Positions 1 to 8,295 are shown, counted from the stretch's first letter. The stretch: 55,142 nucleotides of DNA from Clostridia bacterium (GCA_017505465.1 JAFVPE010000032.1:1-55142), one strand, 5' to 3'. Translations and numbers: made by a program. Notes: a model not told the origin generated them from the sequence alone.

Positions 1-221
1 TTAGGCAGACGAGCATGGATGCACCTACATTTTTATTTGACTTATTTAAGGGTTTATGTTATACTGATTGCACTTGTGGCTAATGCGTTTTTACCGATTT
101 CTCGCACCATTCTCGCAATTTTCTCGCAAATTTCCGGGAAGGTGCGAGGAAAAGTCTAAATCGGGCTGAAAATCGGGGAGGTTTAGGGATTATTCGGGAC
201 GATTCGGGAAGTATCCGAAAA
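1..221. other. End of an integrated element, no gene seen
   Basis: No convincing gene is visible. On the + strand a reading frame is open from the window edge to a TAA at 81-83; it could be the last ~26 codons of a gene lying to the left, but I do not recognise it. The rest is rich in short phased repeats: TCTCGCA at 100, 111 and 122, AATCGGG at 159 and 171, ATTCGGGA at 192 and 202. Together with the half tRNA that follows, this looks like the arm-type binding region at the end of an element inserted by a tyrosine recombinase. That role is inferred. Confidence 0.45.
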
Positions 222-279
222 GTCTTGAAAACCGTTTGGGTGAAAGCCCACGGGGGTTCGAATCCCTCTTCCTGCGCCA
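222..279 (+). tRNA. 3' half of tRNA-Ser(UGA), probable attachment site
   Basis: The anticodon loop CTTGAAA (224-230, anticodon TGA), a long variable arm (stem TGGG/CCCA near 237-250), a T arm with GGTTCGAATCC, the acceptor strand TTCCTGC, discriminator G and an encoded CCA (277-279) are all present. Nothing upstream can supply the D arm or the 5' acceptor strand GCAGGAA, and the 5' half of the anticodon stem does not pair. The gene is therefore cut in its anticodon arm, which is a standard attachment position for integrases that target tRNA genes. The intact tRNA should lie at the other end of the element, outside the window. Confidence 0.75.
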
Positions 280-280
280 A

Positions 281-308
281 AAAGTCGACAAGCAACTTGT
301 CGACTTTT
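281..308 (+). terminator. Terminator after the tRNA
   Basis: A perfect 12-bp stem (281-292 with 296-307, AAAGTCGACAAG and its complement) with a 3-nt loop and a T-rich end directly follows the tRNA CCA. Confidence 0.75.
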
Positions 309-605
309 ATTCAACCCGAAAGGCTTGGTATGTAATTGCCGTAAGGAGCATGTTATTTTCGTTTTGATTACATACCGTTATCGCGGATTACATATACGCC
401 AGAGGTGTGATTAAAGTTAAATTTCAACTCACCTATGAACAATTAGGATTGTAAATAGTCTACTCTTCACAACGGATAAGTACAATTTCCCAAAAATTAC
501 TTATCCTATATAAAGAATTAAAAAATAAATAATGAAAAAAATTATTGTGGATTGCCAAAAAGAAATTGGCATTGTTTTGCATAAAGAAGCCACTTGGAGA
601 AGTGT
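309..605 (+). promoter_or_regulatory. Leader region with a 9-bp inverted repeat
   Basis: This gap of about 300 bases has no gene I can support. GGATAAGTA (474-482) and TACTTATCC (498-506) form a perfect inverted repeat directly in front of TATATAAAG (507-515), which could serve as a -10 region. That is a plausible operator for the following gene, perhaps for the AraC regulator at 2778-3638. An ATG at 532 opens a 30-codon reading frame that overlaps the next gene start; I do not consider it real. Confidence 0.35.
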
Positions 606-2714
606 ATGTTACCTAAACTCATAAACACTGCGATGCAGCCGAATATATTTCCCTGCGATTGGCAAGCCGTTATATTTAGAAACTATGCGTTTGTGCCGAC
701 AAAAACCTTGGCGGCGCTTTTAGCATGCGACGAAGAAACGGTGGAAAGGGAAGCGAGCCGTCTTGGCTTGCAAGCCATGCCTTGCGATGATAATTGGAGC
801 AAAAGGGGGTATATTACGCTCATTAGAAACAATTGGTTTTTGTTGCCGTACGAGCAAATTTGTCAATTGATAGACGTCAACGAAAGCAGGTTGGATTTTA
901 TCTTGCAAAACGACGATTTCTTGTCTGTCAAGCTTGGGAATTTCAAACCGTACTGTGAAAAAGTTACTTATTCGCCCTTGACGGAAGCGCAAATAGCGGA
1001 AACGGAAAAGCTTTCCAAGACGGTGAAAAGCTATGCCCGTCCGTATGAAGCTGCGCCCTTTGATTTCTTCAAAAACCAAGAAGGGAAAGGGGAGCTTGTA
1101 TGCGCAAACGGCGTTCGCATCGTACACGGCTACTTGTCGCCCTGCGGCGACGCGCTTATGGAAGACGGCGAAACGTATATGCCCGACGAGCTTTTGGAAA
1201 AGTATGCGGAGCAAGGTGTGAACGGCGTATGGCTGCACGGAACGCTTGCCACCCTTTCGCCCTATCCTTTTGATGAAACGGTTTCCGTGGATTATCCCAC
1301 GCGTAGAAAGAATTTGCAAACGCTCATCAACCGTTGCGCAAAGTATGGTGTAAAGATATATTTGTATTTCAACGAGCCGCGCGCTTTGCCCGAAAATAAA
1401 TTCGGGAAGTATGCACACTTAATAGGGCGCAAGGAAAACGGATATGCGTCCCTTTGCTTTGAAAAGGAAGAAACGCGTGCATATTTATATAACGCAGTAA
1501 AGGATTTGCTTTGCAACGTGCAGGGCTTGGGGGGGATTATTACCATTACGATGAGTGAAAACCTTACCCATTGTAATTACCGCCCCGACACGAATTGCCC
1601 GATATGCAAAAATATTCCACCCGAAAAATCGGCGGCGGCGGTGAACAACGTCATTCAAAAAGCCATTCGAGATAGCGGCAGCAAAGCAGAGCTTCTTGCC
1701 AACCTTTGGGGGTGGTCGCCGTTTATGGAATGGACGGAAGAACAAACCCTGCGCGGAGTGGAAATGCTCGACAAAGAGATTTCCGTTATTTGCGTGAGCG
1801 AGTATGATTTGGCGATTGAAAAGGGTGGGGTAAAGAGCAAGATTATCGACTATTCGATATCCAATCCCGGACCGAGCGAAATTACCAAAAAAACCTTGCG
1901 CAAGGCGGCGGAAAACGGACATAAAATTTATGCAAAGATACAGACGAACAACAGTTGGGAGTGTTCTGCCGTACCCTATTTGCCCGTATTTGATTTGCTC
2001 TACGAGCATTTGAAAAACTTAACGGAAATCGGGGTAAAAAATTACATGCTCACTTGGACGCTCGGCGGTTATCCTTCGCCTATGCTCGGCATGGTTGCCG
2101 ATTATTCGCAAAAGGGGGAAACCTTTAAGCTCGACGAATGGTATGAAAGGGTGTACGGCGCGGAGCATACGCTCGTGAAAGAAGCGGTAGGACATTTTTG
2201 CAAAGGCTTTGTAGAATATCCGTTTAGCATCGATTCGTTGTATTTCTCGCCCAAAACGTTGGGTTGTGCGAATCTGTGGCCGATAGAAAAGCAAAATCTT
2301 CGCTCTACAATGGTGTGCTACGCCTACGAAGATTACGAAAATTGGACGAATCCCTATCCCGTGGAAATCTACCTTTCGCAGTATGAAAAATTGTTGAAGG
2401 AGTGGGGGATTGGCTGCTCCTTGCTTGCAAATAACAAGAGCAAAGCGGTTGCGGAGCTTGCGCTTTTTGCAAAAGCGGCGTATTCCCATTTCCAATCGGA
2501 TTATTTGCAAACGAAGTACGCCTATTTGAAAGAAAATAAGGAAAGGAATGGGGAAGAAATCAAGGCGATTGCAGGGCAGGAAAAAGAAAATACGGCGGAG
2601 CTTTTAAGCTTGCTTTATCAAAATGCCTGCGTTGGGTTTGAAGCGTCCAACCACTACTATTATACGGATAGAAACTTAATCGAAAAAATACTGCTTATGG
2701 ATAAGCTGCGTTAA
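606..2714 (+). CDS. Glycosidase-like protein with HTH-like N-terminus
   Basis: About 702 residues. I prefer the ATG at 606, placed 5 nt after GGAGA, over the in-frame TTG at 594. The first ~115 residues contain two segments resembling helix-turn-helix units (around VPTKTLAALLACDEETVERE and LPYEQICQLIDVNESRLDFI). The remainder reads like a TIM-barrel glycosidase related to GH20 or DUF4838 proteins: alternating strands such as VNGVWLHG and YGVKIYLYFNEPRA, then ITITMSENLTHC and a Cys pair (CPIC) recalling the ExxxxCxC region of DUF4838. There is no signal peptide, so it is cytoplasmic. The substrate is unknown. It is the first gene of a locus holding a DUF4838 protein and an oxidoreductase, so a role in breaking down a sugar-containing compound is an inference. 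Confidence 0.7.
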   Translation: MLPKLINTAMQPNIFPCDWQAVIFRNYAFVPTKTLAALLACDEETVEREASRLGLQAMPCDDNWSKRGYITLIRNNWFLLPYEQICQLIDVNESRLDFILQNDDFLSVKLGNFKPYCEKVTYSPLTEAQIAETEKLSKTVKSYARPYEAAPFDFFKNQEGKGELVCANGVRIVHGYLSPCGDALMEDGETYMPDELLEKYAEQGVNGVWLHGTLATLSPYPFDETVSVDYPTRRKNLQTLINRCAKYGVKIYLYFNEPRALPENKFGKYAHLIGRKENGYASLCFEKEETRAYLYNAVKDLLCNVQGLGGIITITMSENLTHCNYRPDTNCPICKNIPPEKSAAAVNNVIQKAIRDSGSKAELLANLWGWSPFMEWTEEQTLRGVEMLDKEISVICVSEYDLAIEKGGVKSKIIDYSISNPGPSEITKKTLRKAAENGHKIYAKIQTNNSWECSAVPYLPVFDLLYEHLKNLTEIGVKNYMLTWTLGGYPSPMLGMVADYSQKGETFKLDEWYERVYGAEHTLVKEAVGHFCKGFVEYPFSIDSLYFSPKTLGCANLWPIEKQNLRSTMVCYAYEDYENWTNPYPVEIYLSQYEKLLKEWGIGCSLLANNKSKAVAELALFAKAAYSHFQSDYLQTKYAYLKENKERNGEEIKAIAGQEKENTAELLSLLYQNACVGFEASNHYYYTDRNLIEKILLMDKLR

Positions 2715-2735
2715 AAATACGGCTTTATAAAATAA

Positions 2736-2769
2736 CGGCGGAGAGCGTTGTGCTCTCCGCCGTTTTTTT
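2736..2769. terminator. Bidirectional terminator
   Basis: An 11-bp GC-rich stem, CGGCGGAGAGC (2736-2746) paired with GCTCTCCGCCG (2752-2762), is followed by seven T on the + strand. It separates two convergent genes. Confidence 0.85.
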
Positions 2770-2777
2770 GGCTTGCG

Positions 2778-3638
2778 TTACTGTAAAATCGTCTTTTTAT
2801 ACTCGGAAGGCGTCATACCCACGTGCTTTTTGAATACCTTTGTGAAATAGGTGGCACTCTCAAAGCAAAGTTGGCTAGAAATGACGGCGGGCGAAAGGTT
2901 TTCGCGCAATAATTTCTTGGCTTCCGCCACCTTCAAACGGGTGTAATATTGCATAATGGACGAGTTCATATTTTTCTTAAAAATTTCATTCAAGAAGGTC
3001 TTGCTATAAAAGGTTTGTTGGCAAATGCAGTCGAGCGTAATCCGCCCGTAAAGATTGTCCTTCAATAAGAGAACGATATCGTGTACGAGATTGCTTTCAA
3101 GCTCCGTACTGTTCATAACGAAACGAATATTTTCGTTCTTTTGCGTTTCACTTCGCACAAGGTGGATAAACAGTTTTTCAAGATTGTTTTCCACAAGCTG
3201 TTGCGCACCGAATAAGGGGGATTCCAACAGTTTCAACTTTCTGTTAAAGGGGAACGAGAAAGCGTTTTTGGATTCCTGCACGATTTCCGCGAGCAGTTTT
3301 TTCAACTCCCCGTGAACGACGATTTTCTTGTCGAATACGGTTAAAATTTCCGCGCTAGAGCGAAAACAAACGATAAAAAGAGAAGCAGACTTTCCTTGTG
3401 TCGCCGTATAATAATGCGCTTTTTGCGGGGAAATAAGCAAGCACTCGCCTTGAGAAAGGACGATGGGCGTATCTTCCATATAGCAGCAAAGCGTACCGTT
3501 GTCTATGTAGGCAAATTCATAGAAATCGTGCTTTTCCGTAGGGTAAGTAAAGTTTTCGGAAACGTTTAAAGATTCTATCGTGATAAGGCTATCGACAACG
3601 AGCGCTTTTTTAATTTTGTGGTTAAAATATTTTTTCAT
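2778..3638 (-). CDS. AraC-family transcriptional regulator
   Basis: 286 residues from the ATG at 3638. An N-terminal cupin-like ligand domain (HDFYEFAYIDNGTLCCYM, LSQGECLLISPQKAHYYT) is followed by a C-terminal pair of helix-turn-helix units (ITLDCICQQTFYSKTFLNEI and VISSQLCFESATYFTKVFKK, ending GMTPSEYKK). A longer reading frame reaches 3725, but those extra codons cover a good promoter, so I reject them. The gene is divergent from the M81/M24 operon and convergent with the glycosidase-like gene, which makes it the likely local regulator of 606-10588. The sequence suggests a sugar or sugar-derivative inducer but does not identify one. Its mRNA may be leaderless. Confidence 0.9.
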   Translation of the reverse strand: MKKYFNHKIKKALVVDSLITIESLNVSENFTYPTEKHDFYEFAYIDNGTLCCYMEDTPIVLSQGECLLISPQKAHYYTATQGKSASLFIVCFRSSAEILTVFDKKIVVHGELKKLLAEIVQESKNAFSFPFNRKLKLLESPLFGAQQLVENNLEKLFIHLVRSETQKNENIRFVMNSTELESNLVHDIVLLLKDNLYGRITLDCICQQTFYSKTFLNEIFKKNMNSSIMQYYTRLKVAEAKKLLRENLSPAVISSQLCFESATYFTKVFKKHVGMTPSEYKKTILQ

Positions 3639-3644
3639 ACTAGT

Positions 3645-3673
3645 AGTATAGCACGAACCCGACGTGAATGCAA
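3645..3673 (-). promoter_or_regulatory. Promoter of the AraC gene
   Basis: On the - strand TTGCAT (3668-3673), a 17-bp spacer and TATACT (3645-3650). Only 6 nt separate the -10 box from the ATG and no Shine-Dalgarno is present, so transcription should start at or very near the start codon. Confidence 0.65.
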
Positions 3674-3744
3674 GTAAAATGAAAAAATAACAAACGAGAA
3701 AATTAAGTGTTTTATTTTTTACCATTTTTAAAATATTTTTTACC

Positions 3745-3773
3745 TTGAAACGGGCAAAGAAAGATGATATAAT
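3745..3773 (+). promoter_or_regulatory. Promoter of the M81/M24 operon
   Basis: TTGAAA (3745-3750), 17 bp, TATAAT (3768-3773). The Shine-Dalgarno GGAGG lies at 3801-3805, upstream of the ATG at 3813. Confidence 0.85.
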
Positions 3774-3812
3774 TAAGGAAATTATAGGGCGTTATCAAAC
3801 GGAGGGCGGTTT

Positions 3813-5207
3813 ATGAAGATTTTGGTGGCTTCCTTTCAATGCGAATCAAACAGCAAGGCAAAATTGCATCCAAGCAGGTCGGATTTCGAGTATTTCAAGG
3901 GCGATGATATTTTCAAGAAATTGGTCGTGAAAGAAATATTTGAAAGGGAAGGCTTTGAAGTCGTACCGTCCGTGTATGCGGTGGCGTTGCCGTCTGCAAC
4001 CGTGGAGTTGCAAACGTACAATTACTACGCAGAGCAAATTTTGGACGACGTGCGTGCAAATCCCGACGTTGCAGGGGTGTATATCTTTTTCCACGGCAGT
4101 ATGGAAGTGGAAGAAATCGGCAGCGGCGAGCTTTACTTATTGAAGAAAATCCGTGAAATTGTCAGCAAGGATTGCTTGATTTCGATTTCTCTCGACGCAC
4201 ACGCAAATATCACGGACGAATTGCCCGTATATGCGGATATTATTAGCGGCTTTAAGACCGTTCCGCACGTTGACCAAAAGGAATGTCAAGAGCGTGCGGC
4301 GAATGCGCTCTGCCATTGCTTGAAAAAGGGAATCAAGCCGCAGGCGTATATGTGCCGAGTGCCTTTTTTATTGAAGAACGACACCTTGCAAACCGCTTAC
4401 GAGCCGTTAAAGAGCTTGATAGAAGAAACGGTTGCTTTGGAAGAGAGAGAAGATGTATTCACGGCAAACTTGTTCTTAGGACACTGTTGGATTGATGCGC
4501 CGAATACGAGCGCTTCCACCGTCGTTTGTGCGGTGGATAAAACGCAGGCGGAAGAAATTGCCAAGGACTTGGCGAACAAGCTTTGGGCAACCCGTAGAGA
4601 TTATAAATTCTTATGCGAAGCGGAGCTTCCCGAAGAATGCGTAAAGCGCGCCTTGGAAGGCAAAGAAAAACGCATCTTTATCACCGATAGCGGCGATAAT
4701 ACGACGGCAGGGGCAGAAGGGGATACGCTCGGCTTGCTCGAATTGCTCGTAAACGCAAAGCCTGCGAAAAAGACTTGCGTTGCAGGCATTACCCATCAAG
4801 AAATCGTGGACGGATTTTGGACGGCAACCGATGGGGAAGAAGTTTCGTTGCCGCTTTTCGGCGGCGTCAAAGCCACCGTCAAATCGCACGGGGAAATTCT
4901 CGGTTGGACGAAGGAAATTATCGGCAGAAGCTTGACCGTATCGATAGGTAACGTGGACGCAATTTTCACCGAGCTTCGCAGTGCGTTCATTGAAAAGGGG
5001 AATTTTGACAAGGCGAACGTCGATTTGCTTTCGTATGAAATTGTCGTAGTGAAGCTTGGGTATTTGTTCACCGAGCTTAAGCCCTATGCCGACAGAGAAT
5101 TGTTCGCTCTTTCCGACGGTGCAAGCTGTGTGGAATTGGCGCGGCTCAACTTAAAACGGATTATACGCCCGATGTTTCCGCTTGAAGATTTCGAGTGGCA
5201 GGCGTAA
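3813..5207 (+). CDS. M81 family (MlrC-like) metallopeptidase
   Basis: 464 residues, the usual length for the family. The N-terminal MlrC domain shows the opening MKILVASFQCESN, the FFHGSMEVEEIGSGE segment and the signature SLDAHANITDEL. The C-terminal domain carries TDSGDNTTAGAEGDTLGLLE. The founding member, microcystinase C, cleaves a linearised microcystin peptide at its Adda residue; most bacterial homologues have unknown substrates. The protein has no signal peptide and is cytoplasmic. It shares a promoter with the creatinase-like gene 36 nt downstream, so the two probably hydrolyse successive bonds in one small amide-containing compound. That substrate is an inference. Confidence 0.88.
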   Translation: MKILVASFQCESNSKAKLHPSRSDFEYFKGDDIFKKLVVKEIFEREGFEVVPSVYAVALPSATVELQTYNYYAEQILDDVRANPDVAGVYIFFHGSMEVEEIGSGELYLLKKIREIVSKDCLISISLDAHANITDELPVYADIISGFKTVPHVDQKECQERAANALCHCLKKGIKPQAYMCRVPFLLKNDTLQTAYEPLKSLIEETVALEEREDVFTANLFLGHCWIDAPNTSASTVVCAVDKTQAEEIAKDLANKLWATRRDYKFLCEAELPEECVKRALEGKEKRIFITDSGDNTTAGAEGDTLGLLELLVNAKPAKKTCVAGITHQEIVDGFWTATDGEEVSLPLFGGVKATVKSHGEILGWTKEIIGRSLTVSIGNVDAIFTELRSAFIEKGNFDKANVDLLSYEIVVVKLGYLFTELKPYADRELFALSDGASCVELARLNLKRIIRPMFPLEDFEWQA

Positions 5208-5243
5208 TCAAGAAAAGAAAAAAATAAAAATAGGAGTATAAAT

Positions 5244-6416
5244 ATGGCTTATTACAACAAACAGGAAACGGAAAACAGAGTTGCGAAGGTTGTAAAACTT
5301 CTCAACGAGAAGGATACGGATATTGCAATCATTTACTTCGACGAATTGAACGTGGCGAACGGTTGGTATTTGACCGGTTGGTGCGGACAGTTTGAAAAGG
5401 GCGCGGTTTTGGTTGGCCGCGACGGCACGACGATGCTTTTGGGCGGTCCGGAAAGCGAACCTTTCGCAAAGCAGGACTCGGCAATCACCGACGTGCGTTG
5501 TTTCCCCGTATTCATGGTTCCCGATGAAGAATATCCCTTGGCAACCATCATTAGCTTTAGCGATTTGTTCGCAGAGCTTTCCAAGAAATTCCCCGTAAAG
5601 AAGGTTGGTCTTGTCGGTACGACGGATATGCCTTATGCGGTACATCAGGATTTGGTTGCAGGTTTTGAGGGTTGCGAAATTGTAGACTTGACGGAAGACT
5701 ACCTTAAATTCCGCTACGTAAAGAGTGATTGGGAAGTGGAACAAGCTCGTCAAGCGACGCAGCTTGCTTGCAAGGCGTACAAAGCCATGGCGGCAAAGGT
5801 GAAGGCAGGCAATAAGGAATACGAGGTTGCGGCGGCAGGCGAAGCGGTTTGCCGTGAAAACGGTGCGGATAGCTTTGCGTATAGAACGATTGTCGGCAGC
5901 GGTATCCGTTCCAATGCGGTTGTGCCTACGGCAACGAATAAGGTAATGGAAAACGGCGAAATGGTAATGCTTGGTATCGCTCCCCGTATCAACGGCTATG
6001 CAGGTACGTTCGGTCACACCGTTCCCGTAAGCGGTGAATACACCCCCGAGCAAAGAAAATGCCTTATCGATATGATTGAAGTTATGAAGCTCACGAAGAG
6101 TATGCTTAAAATCGGCAACACGGGCAGAGAAATCGACAAAGTGGGCAGACAGCTTTACGACAAGGGCGGTTATTTGAAATATCTCGTTTGTCCTTTTGCG
6201 CACACGATGGGGCTTATGGAAGCGGAAGCGCCTTTCTTCGGCCCGAACAGCGACGATGCGCTTGAAAAGAATATGATCGTCAACGTAGACGTATCTTTCT
6301 TTGGACATCCTACCTTGCACGGTTTACGTGTAGAAACCTGCTACGTGATCACGGAAAACGGCGCAGAACCGCTTTGCCCTGAATTTGAAGAAGAATTGTT
6401 CAATTACGTTAAATAA
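5244..6416 (+). CDS. Creatinase/M24-fold hydrolase, non-canonical active site
   Basis: 390 residues: an N-terminal creatinase-type domain (about 1-150) and a C-terminal pita-bread domain. In true Xaa-Pro peptidases the first metal ligand sits in a D-x-G...SD segment. Here the matching stretch is LGIAPRINGYAGTFGHTV, with no Asp. His (FAHTMGL) and part of the later segment (NVDVSFFGHP, RVETCYV) remain. Creatinase has the same fold without metal and relies on a His, so this protein may be a metal-independent amidinohydrolase or amidase, or a remodelled peptidase. The Shine-Dalgarno AGGAG precedes the ATG. Fold assignment is firm; the reaction is not known. Confidence 0.82.
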   Translation: MAYYNKQETENRVAKVVKLLNEKDTDIAIIYFDELNVANGWYLTGWCGQFEKGAVLVGRDGTTMLLGGPESEPFAKQDSAITDVRCFPVFMVPDEEYPLATIISFSDLFAELSKKFPVKKVGLVGTTDMPYAVHQDLVAGFEGCEIVDLTEDYLKFRYVKSDWEVEQARQATQLACKAYKAMAAKVKAGNKEYEVAAAGEAVCRENGADSFAYRTIVGSGIRSNAVVPTATNKVMENGEMVMLGIAPRINGYAGTFGHTVPVSGEYTPEQRKCLIDMIEVMKLTKSMLKIGNTGREIDKVGRQLYDKGGYLKYLVCPFAHTMGLMEAEAPFFGPNSDDALEKNMIVNVDVSFFGHPTLHGLRVETCYVITENGAEPLCPEFEEELFNYVK

Positions 6417-6457
6417 AATCCGTATATGCGTCGTAATGCGGCGTTGCGTTTGCGTTT

Positions 6458-6496
6458 CCCCTTGATTGTTTACACATCAGTAAACTCCCGTCGGGG
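6458..6496 (+). repeat. Compound hairpin between operon genes
   Basis: CCCC (6458-6461) and GGGG (6493-6496) enclose GTTTAC (6468-6473) and GTAAAC (6480-6485). No T-run follows, so it is a poor terminator. It lies in a 152-bp gap and may be a REP-like repeat or an mRNA-stabilising hairpin. No second copy is in the window. Confidence 0.4.
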
Positions 6497-6568
6497 AATC
6501 CGCGCGCCTCGTTTTACTTACATCTAGGAATTTAAAAAATAATGAAGATATAAAAGGAGAAAACAATT

Positions 6569-6934
6569 ATGGAATATGGCAAAAAGAATTGGGTTTTTTG
6601 TGACGGCGACCTTCCCCCTAAAGGGGACAATCCCGACTTTCCCGGCCACGAAGCATTGATGATTACCAACGTTTCGCCCATGGATGCAAAAATCCGCATC
6701 AAAATCTTGTTTGAAGATAAAGATCCTTATGATAATATTACGATTGATTTGAACGCAGAACGCACCACTTGTTTACGGTTGGATAAACCCATCGGCAAGG
6801 AAGGGTATCAAATTCCCTATGGACAGTATGCGATTCACGTTATTTCCGACGTGCCCGTAGTGGCTTGCTTCGGGCGTTTGGACGTAAGACAGACGAATAT
6901 GGCGTATTATAGCCCTGCAGGCTACGGATTTTAA
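6569..6934 (+). CDS. ASRT-family (sensory rhodopsin transducer-like) protein
   Basis: 121 residues covering the whole Anabaena sensory rhodopsin transducer domain: an opening GKKNWVFCDGDLPP, then HEALMITNVS, RIKILFEDKDPYDNITIDLN, and near the end SDVPVVACFGRLDVRQTN. These are the conserved positions of the family. In Anabaena the protein interacts with a photosensor. The wider superfamily, found in many heterotrophs, has been proposed to be a small-molecule, probably sugar-binding, beta-sandwich. No rhodopsin gene is nearby; the neighbours are an oxidoreductase and glycosidase-like proteins. A ligand-binding or enzymatic accessory role in this pathway is inferred. A strong AGGAG site precedes the ATG. 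Confidence 0.85.
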   Translation: MEYGKKNWVFCDGDLPPKGDNPDFPGHEALMITNVSPMDAKIRIKILFEDKDPYDNITIDLNAERTTCLRLDKPIGKEGYQIPYGQYAIHVISDVPVVACFGRLDVRQTNMAYYSPAGYGF

Positions 6935-6958
6935 TAAAATCAGTATAAAGGCATTAAA

Positions 6959-8266
6959 ATGAAAAGGCTACAAGCAGTTGTACTAGGCTATGGGGATAGA
7001 GGCTCAAGGTATGCCGAATATGCCAAATTAACGCCGTCGGAATTGGAAATTGTCGGCGTTATCGACGTGGCAGAGCACAAACGCAACGAAGCGAAAGAAA
7101 AATTTGCGTTGAGCGATAAGCAAACGTACTCGAATTTGGACGCATTTTTCAAGGCGAACGTTTCTTGTGACGTCGTTATTAATGCAACGATGGACCAATT
7201 GCATTACGCTACTACGATGGCGTTGTTGGAACGTGGCTATAACGTATTGCTCGAAAAACCCGTTACGGCAAGCGCCGAAGAGCTTTTGGATATAGAGAAA
7301 AAGGCGAAGGAAAAGGGGTGCAAGGTGGTGGTTTGCCATGTGCTTCGTTACACGCCTTTCTATTCTCGCATCAAGCAAATTATCGATAGCGGAAAGCTTG
7401 GTAAAATCGTTGATATGCAACTTAACGAACACGTTTGGTACGGGCATTTCGTGAATTCCTACGTGCGTGGAAAATGGCGCAGCGAAAAGGAATGCGGCTC
7501 GGGCTTATTGCTTGCCAAATGCTGCCACGATACCGACTTGATGTGTTGGTTAAACAACGCTACCGTACCCGAAAAGGTTTCGAGCTTTGGCTCGAAGAGC
7601 TTCTTTTGCGAACGAAACGCCCCCGAAGGGGCAACGCAGTATTGCCATGAGTGTCCCAAGCGTGAAGAATGTATGTTCAACGCCTATAAATTTGAGTTGG
7701 AAAAGGATTTTATTCCCTTTTACACGTGGTTTGGCATTGGCAAGCCGTTGAACGAAATTACCCTTGAAGAAAAAATCGAGTTTTTGAAAGGGGATACGTA
7801 TGGTCAATGCGTTTTCAAGACGGATATGGACATCGTGGATAGACAGTGCGTTAGCGTAGAGTTTGCAAACGGCTCTATCGGTACGTTACACTTGGTCGGT
7901 GGCGCAAGTAAGGCAGGCAGACACATTCACATTATTTGTGAATACGGCGAAATCGTCGGGTATATTGAAGAAAATAAATTCTTGGTGAGAGTATTCGATC
8001 AAGAAGAAGTTTGGTATACGGAAGAAACGATTGATTTTAGCGTGGAAAACGACCTTGGTGACAATGATAACTCCGTAGCAGGACATTATGGCGGCGACTA
8101 CTACATCATGCGCGATTTGGTGCGTTTCTTAAGCGGTGAGCAAACGTCCGTCTCGACGACGGTGATAGAAGATTCCGTAAATAGCCACTTGATTTGCTAC
8201 GCAGCGGAAGAGGCGCGTAAAAAGAACGTCGTAATAGACCTTCAAAAGAAATACGGCACTCGTTGA
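6959..8266 (+). CDS. Gfo/Idh/MocA family oxidoreductase
   Basis: 435 residues. The N-terminal Rossmann fold begins with VVLGYGDRGSRYAEYA. VLLEKPVTAS contains the family EKP motif whose Lys acts in catalysis, and CCHDTDLMCWL matches the conserved HxxD segment of the sugar-dehydrogenase group. An insertion near residues 220-240 carries a Cys cluster (YCHECPKREECMF) that could bind a metal; a similar insertion occurs in a subset of this family. The expected reaction is NAD(P)-dependent oxidation or reduction of a cyclic polyol or sugar acid. It starts 24 nt after the ASRT gene, so the two are probably cotranscribed. Confidence 0.9.
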   Translation: MKRLQAVVLGYGDRGSRYAEYAKLTPSELEIVGVIDVAEHKRNEAKEKFALSDKQTYSNLDAFFKANVSCDVVINATMDQLHYATTMALLERGYNVLLEKPVTASAEELLDIEKKAKEKGCKVVVCHVLRYTPFYSRIKQIIDSGKLGKIVDMQLNEHVWYGHFVNSYVRGKWRSEKECGSGLLLAKCCHDTDLMCWLNNATVPEKVSSFGSKSFFCERNAPEGATQYCHECPKREECMFNAYKFELEKDFIPFYTWFGIGKPLNEITLEEKIEFLKGDTYGQCVFKTDMDIVDRQCVSVEFANGSIGTLHLVGGASKAGRHIHIICEYGEIVGYIEENKFLVRVFDQEEVWYTEETIDFSVENDLGDNDNSVAGHYGGDYYIMRDLVRFLSGEQTSVSTTVIEDSVNSHLICYAAEEARKKNVVIDLQKKYGTR

Positions 8267-8295
8267 GCGCTTATCTAAATGAAAAATAGAGATGA

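Noticed and set aside
1..250. Intact tRNA-Leu or group I intron inside a tRNA
   Set aside because: GGCAGACG at the window start resembles a D loop, but no anticodon stem or intron core follows and the 3' half is of the serine type.
80..295. 71-codon frame on the - strand at the left end
   Set aside because: It runs across the tRNA half-gene and the repeats, and has no ribosome site.
462..472. ACTCTTCACAA matching half of the shared 30-bp regulatory site
   Set aside because: Only a single 11-bp match, with no second repeat and no correctly spaced promoter; likely chance.
5208..6320. 370-codon frame antisense to the creatinase-like gene
   Set aside because: Shadow of a well supported gene; no start signal.
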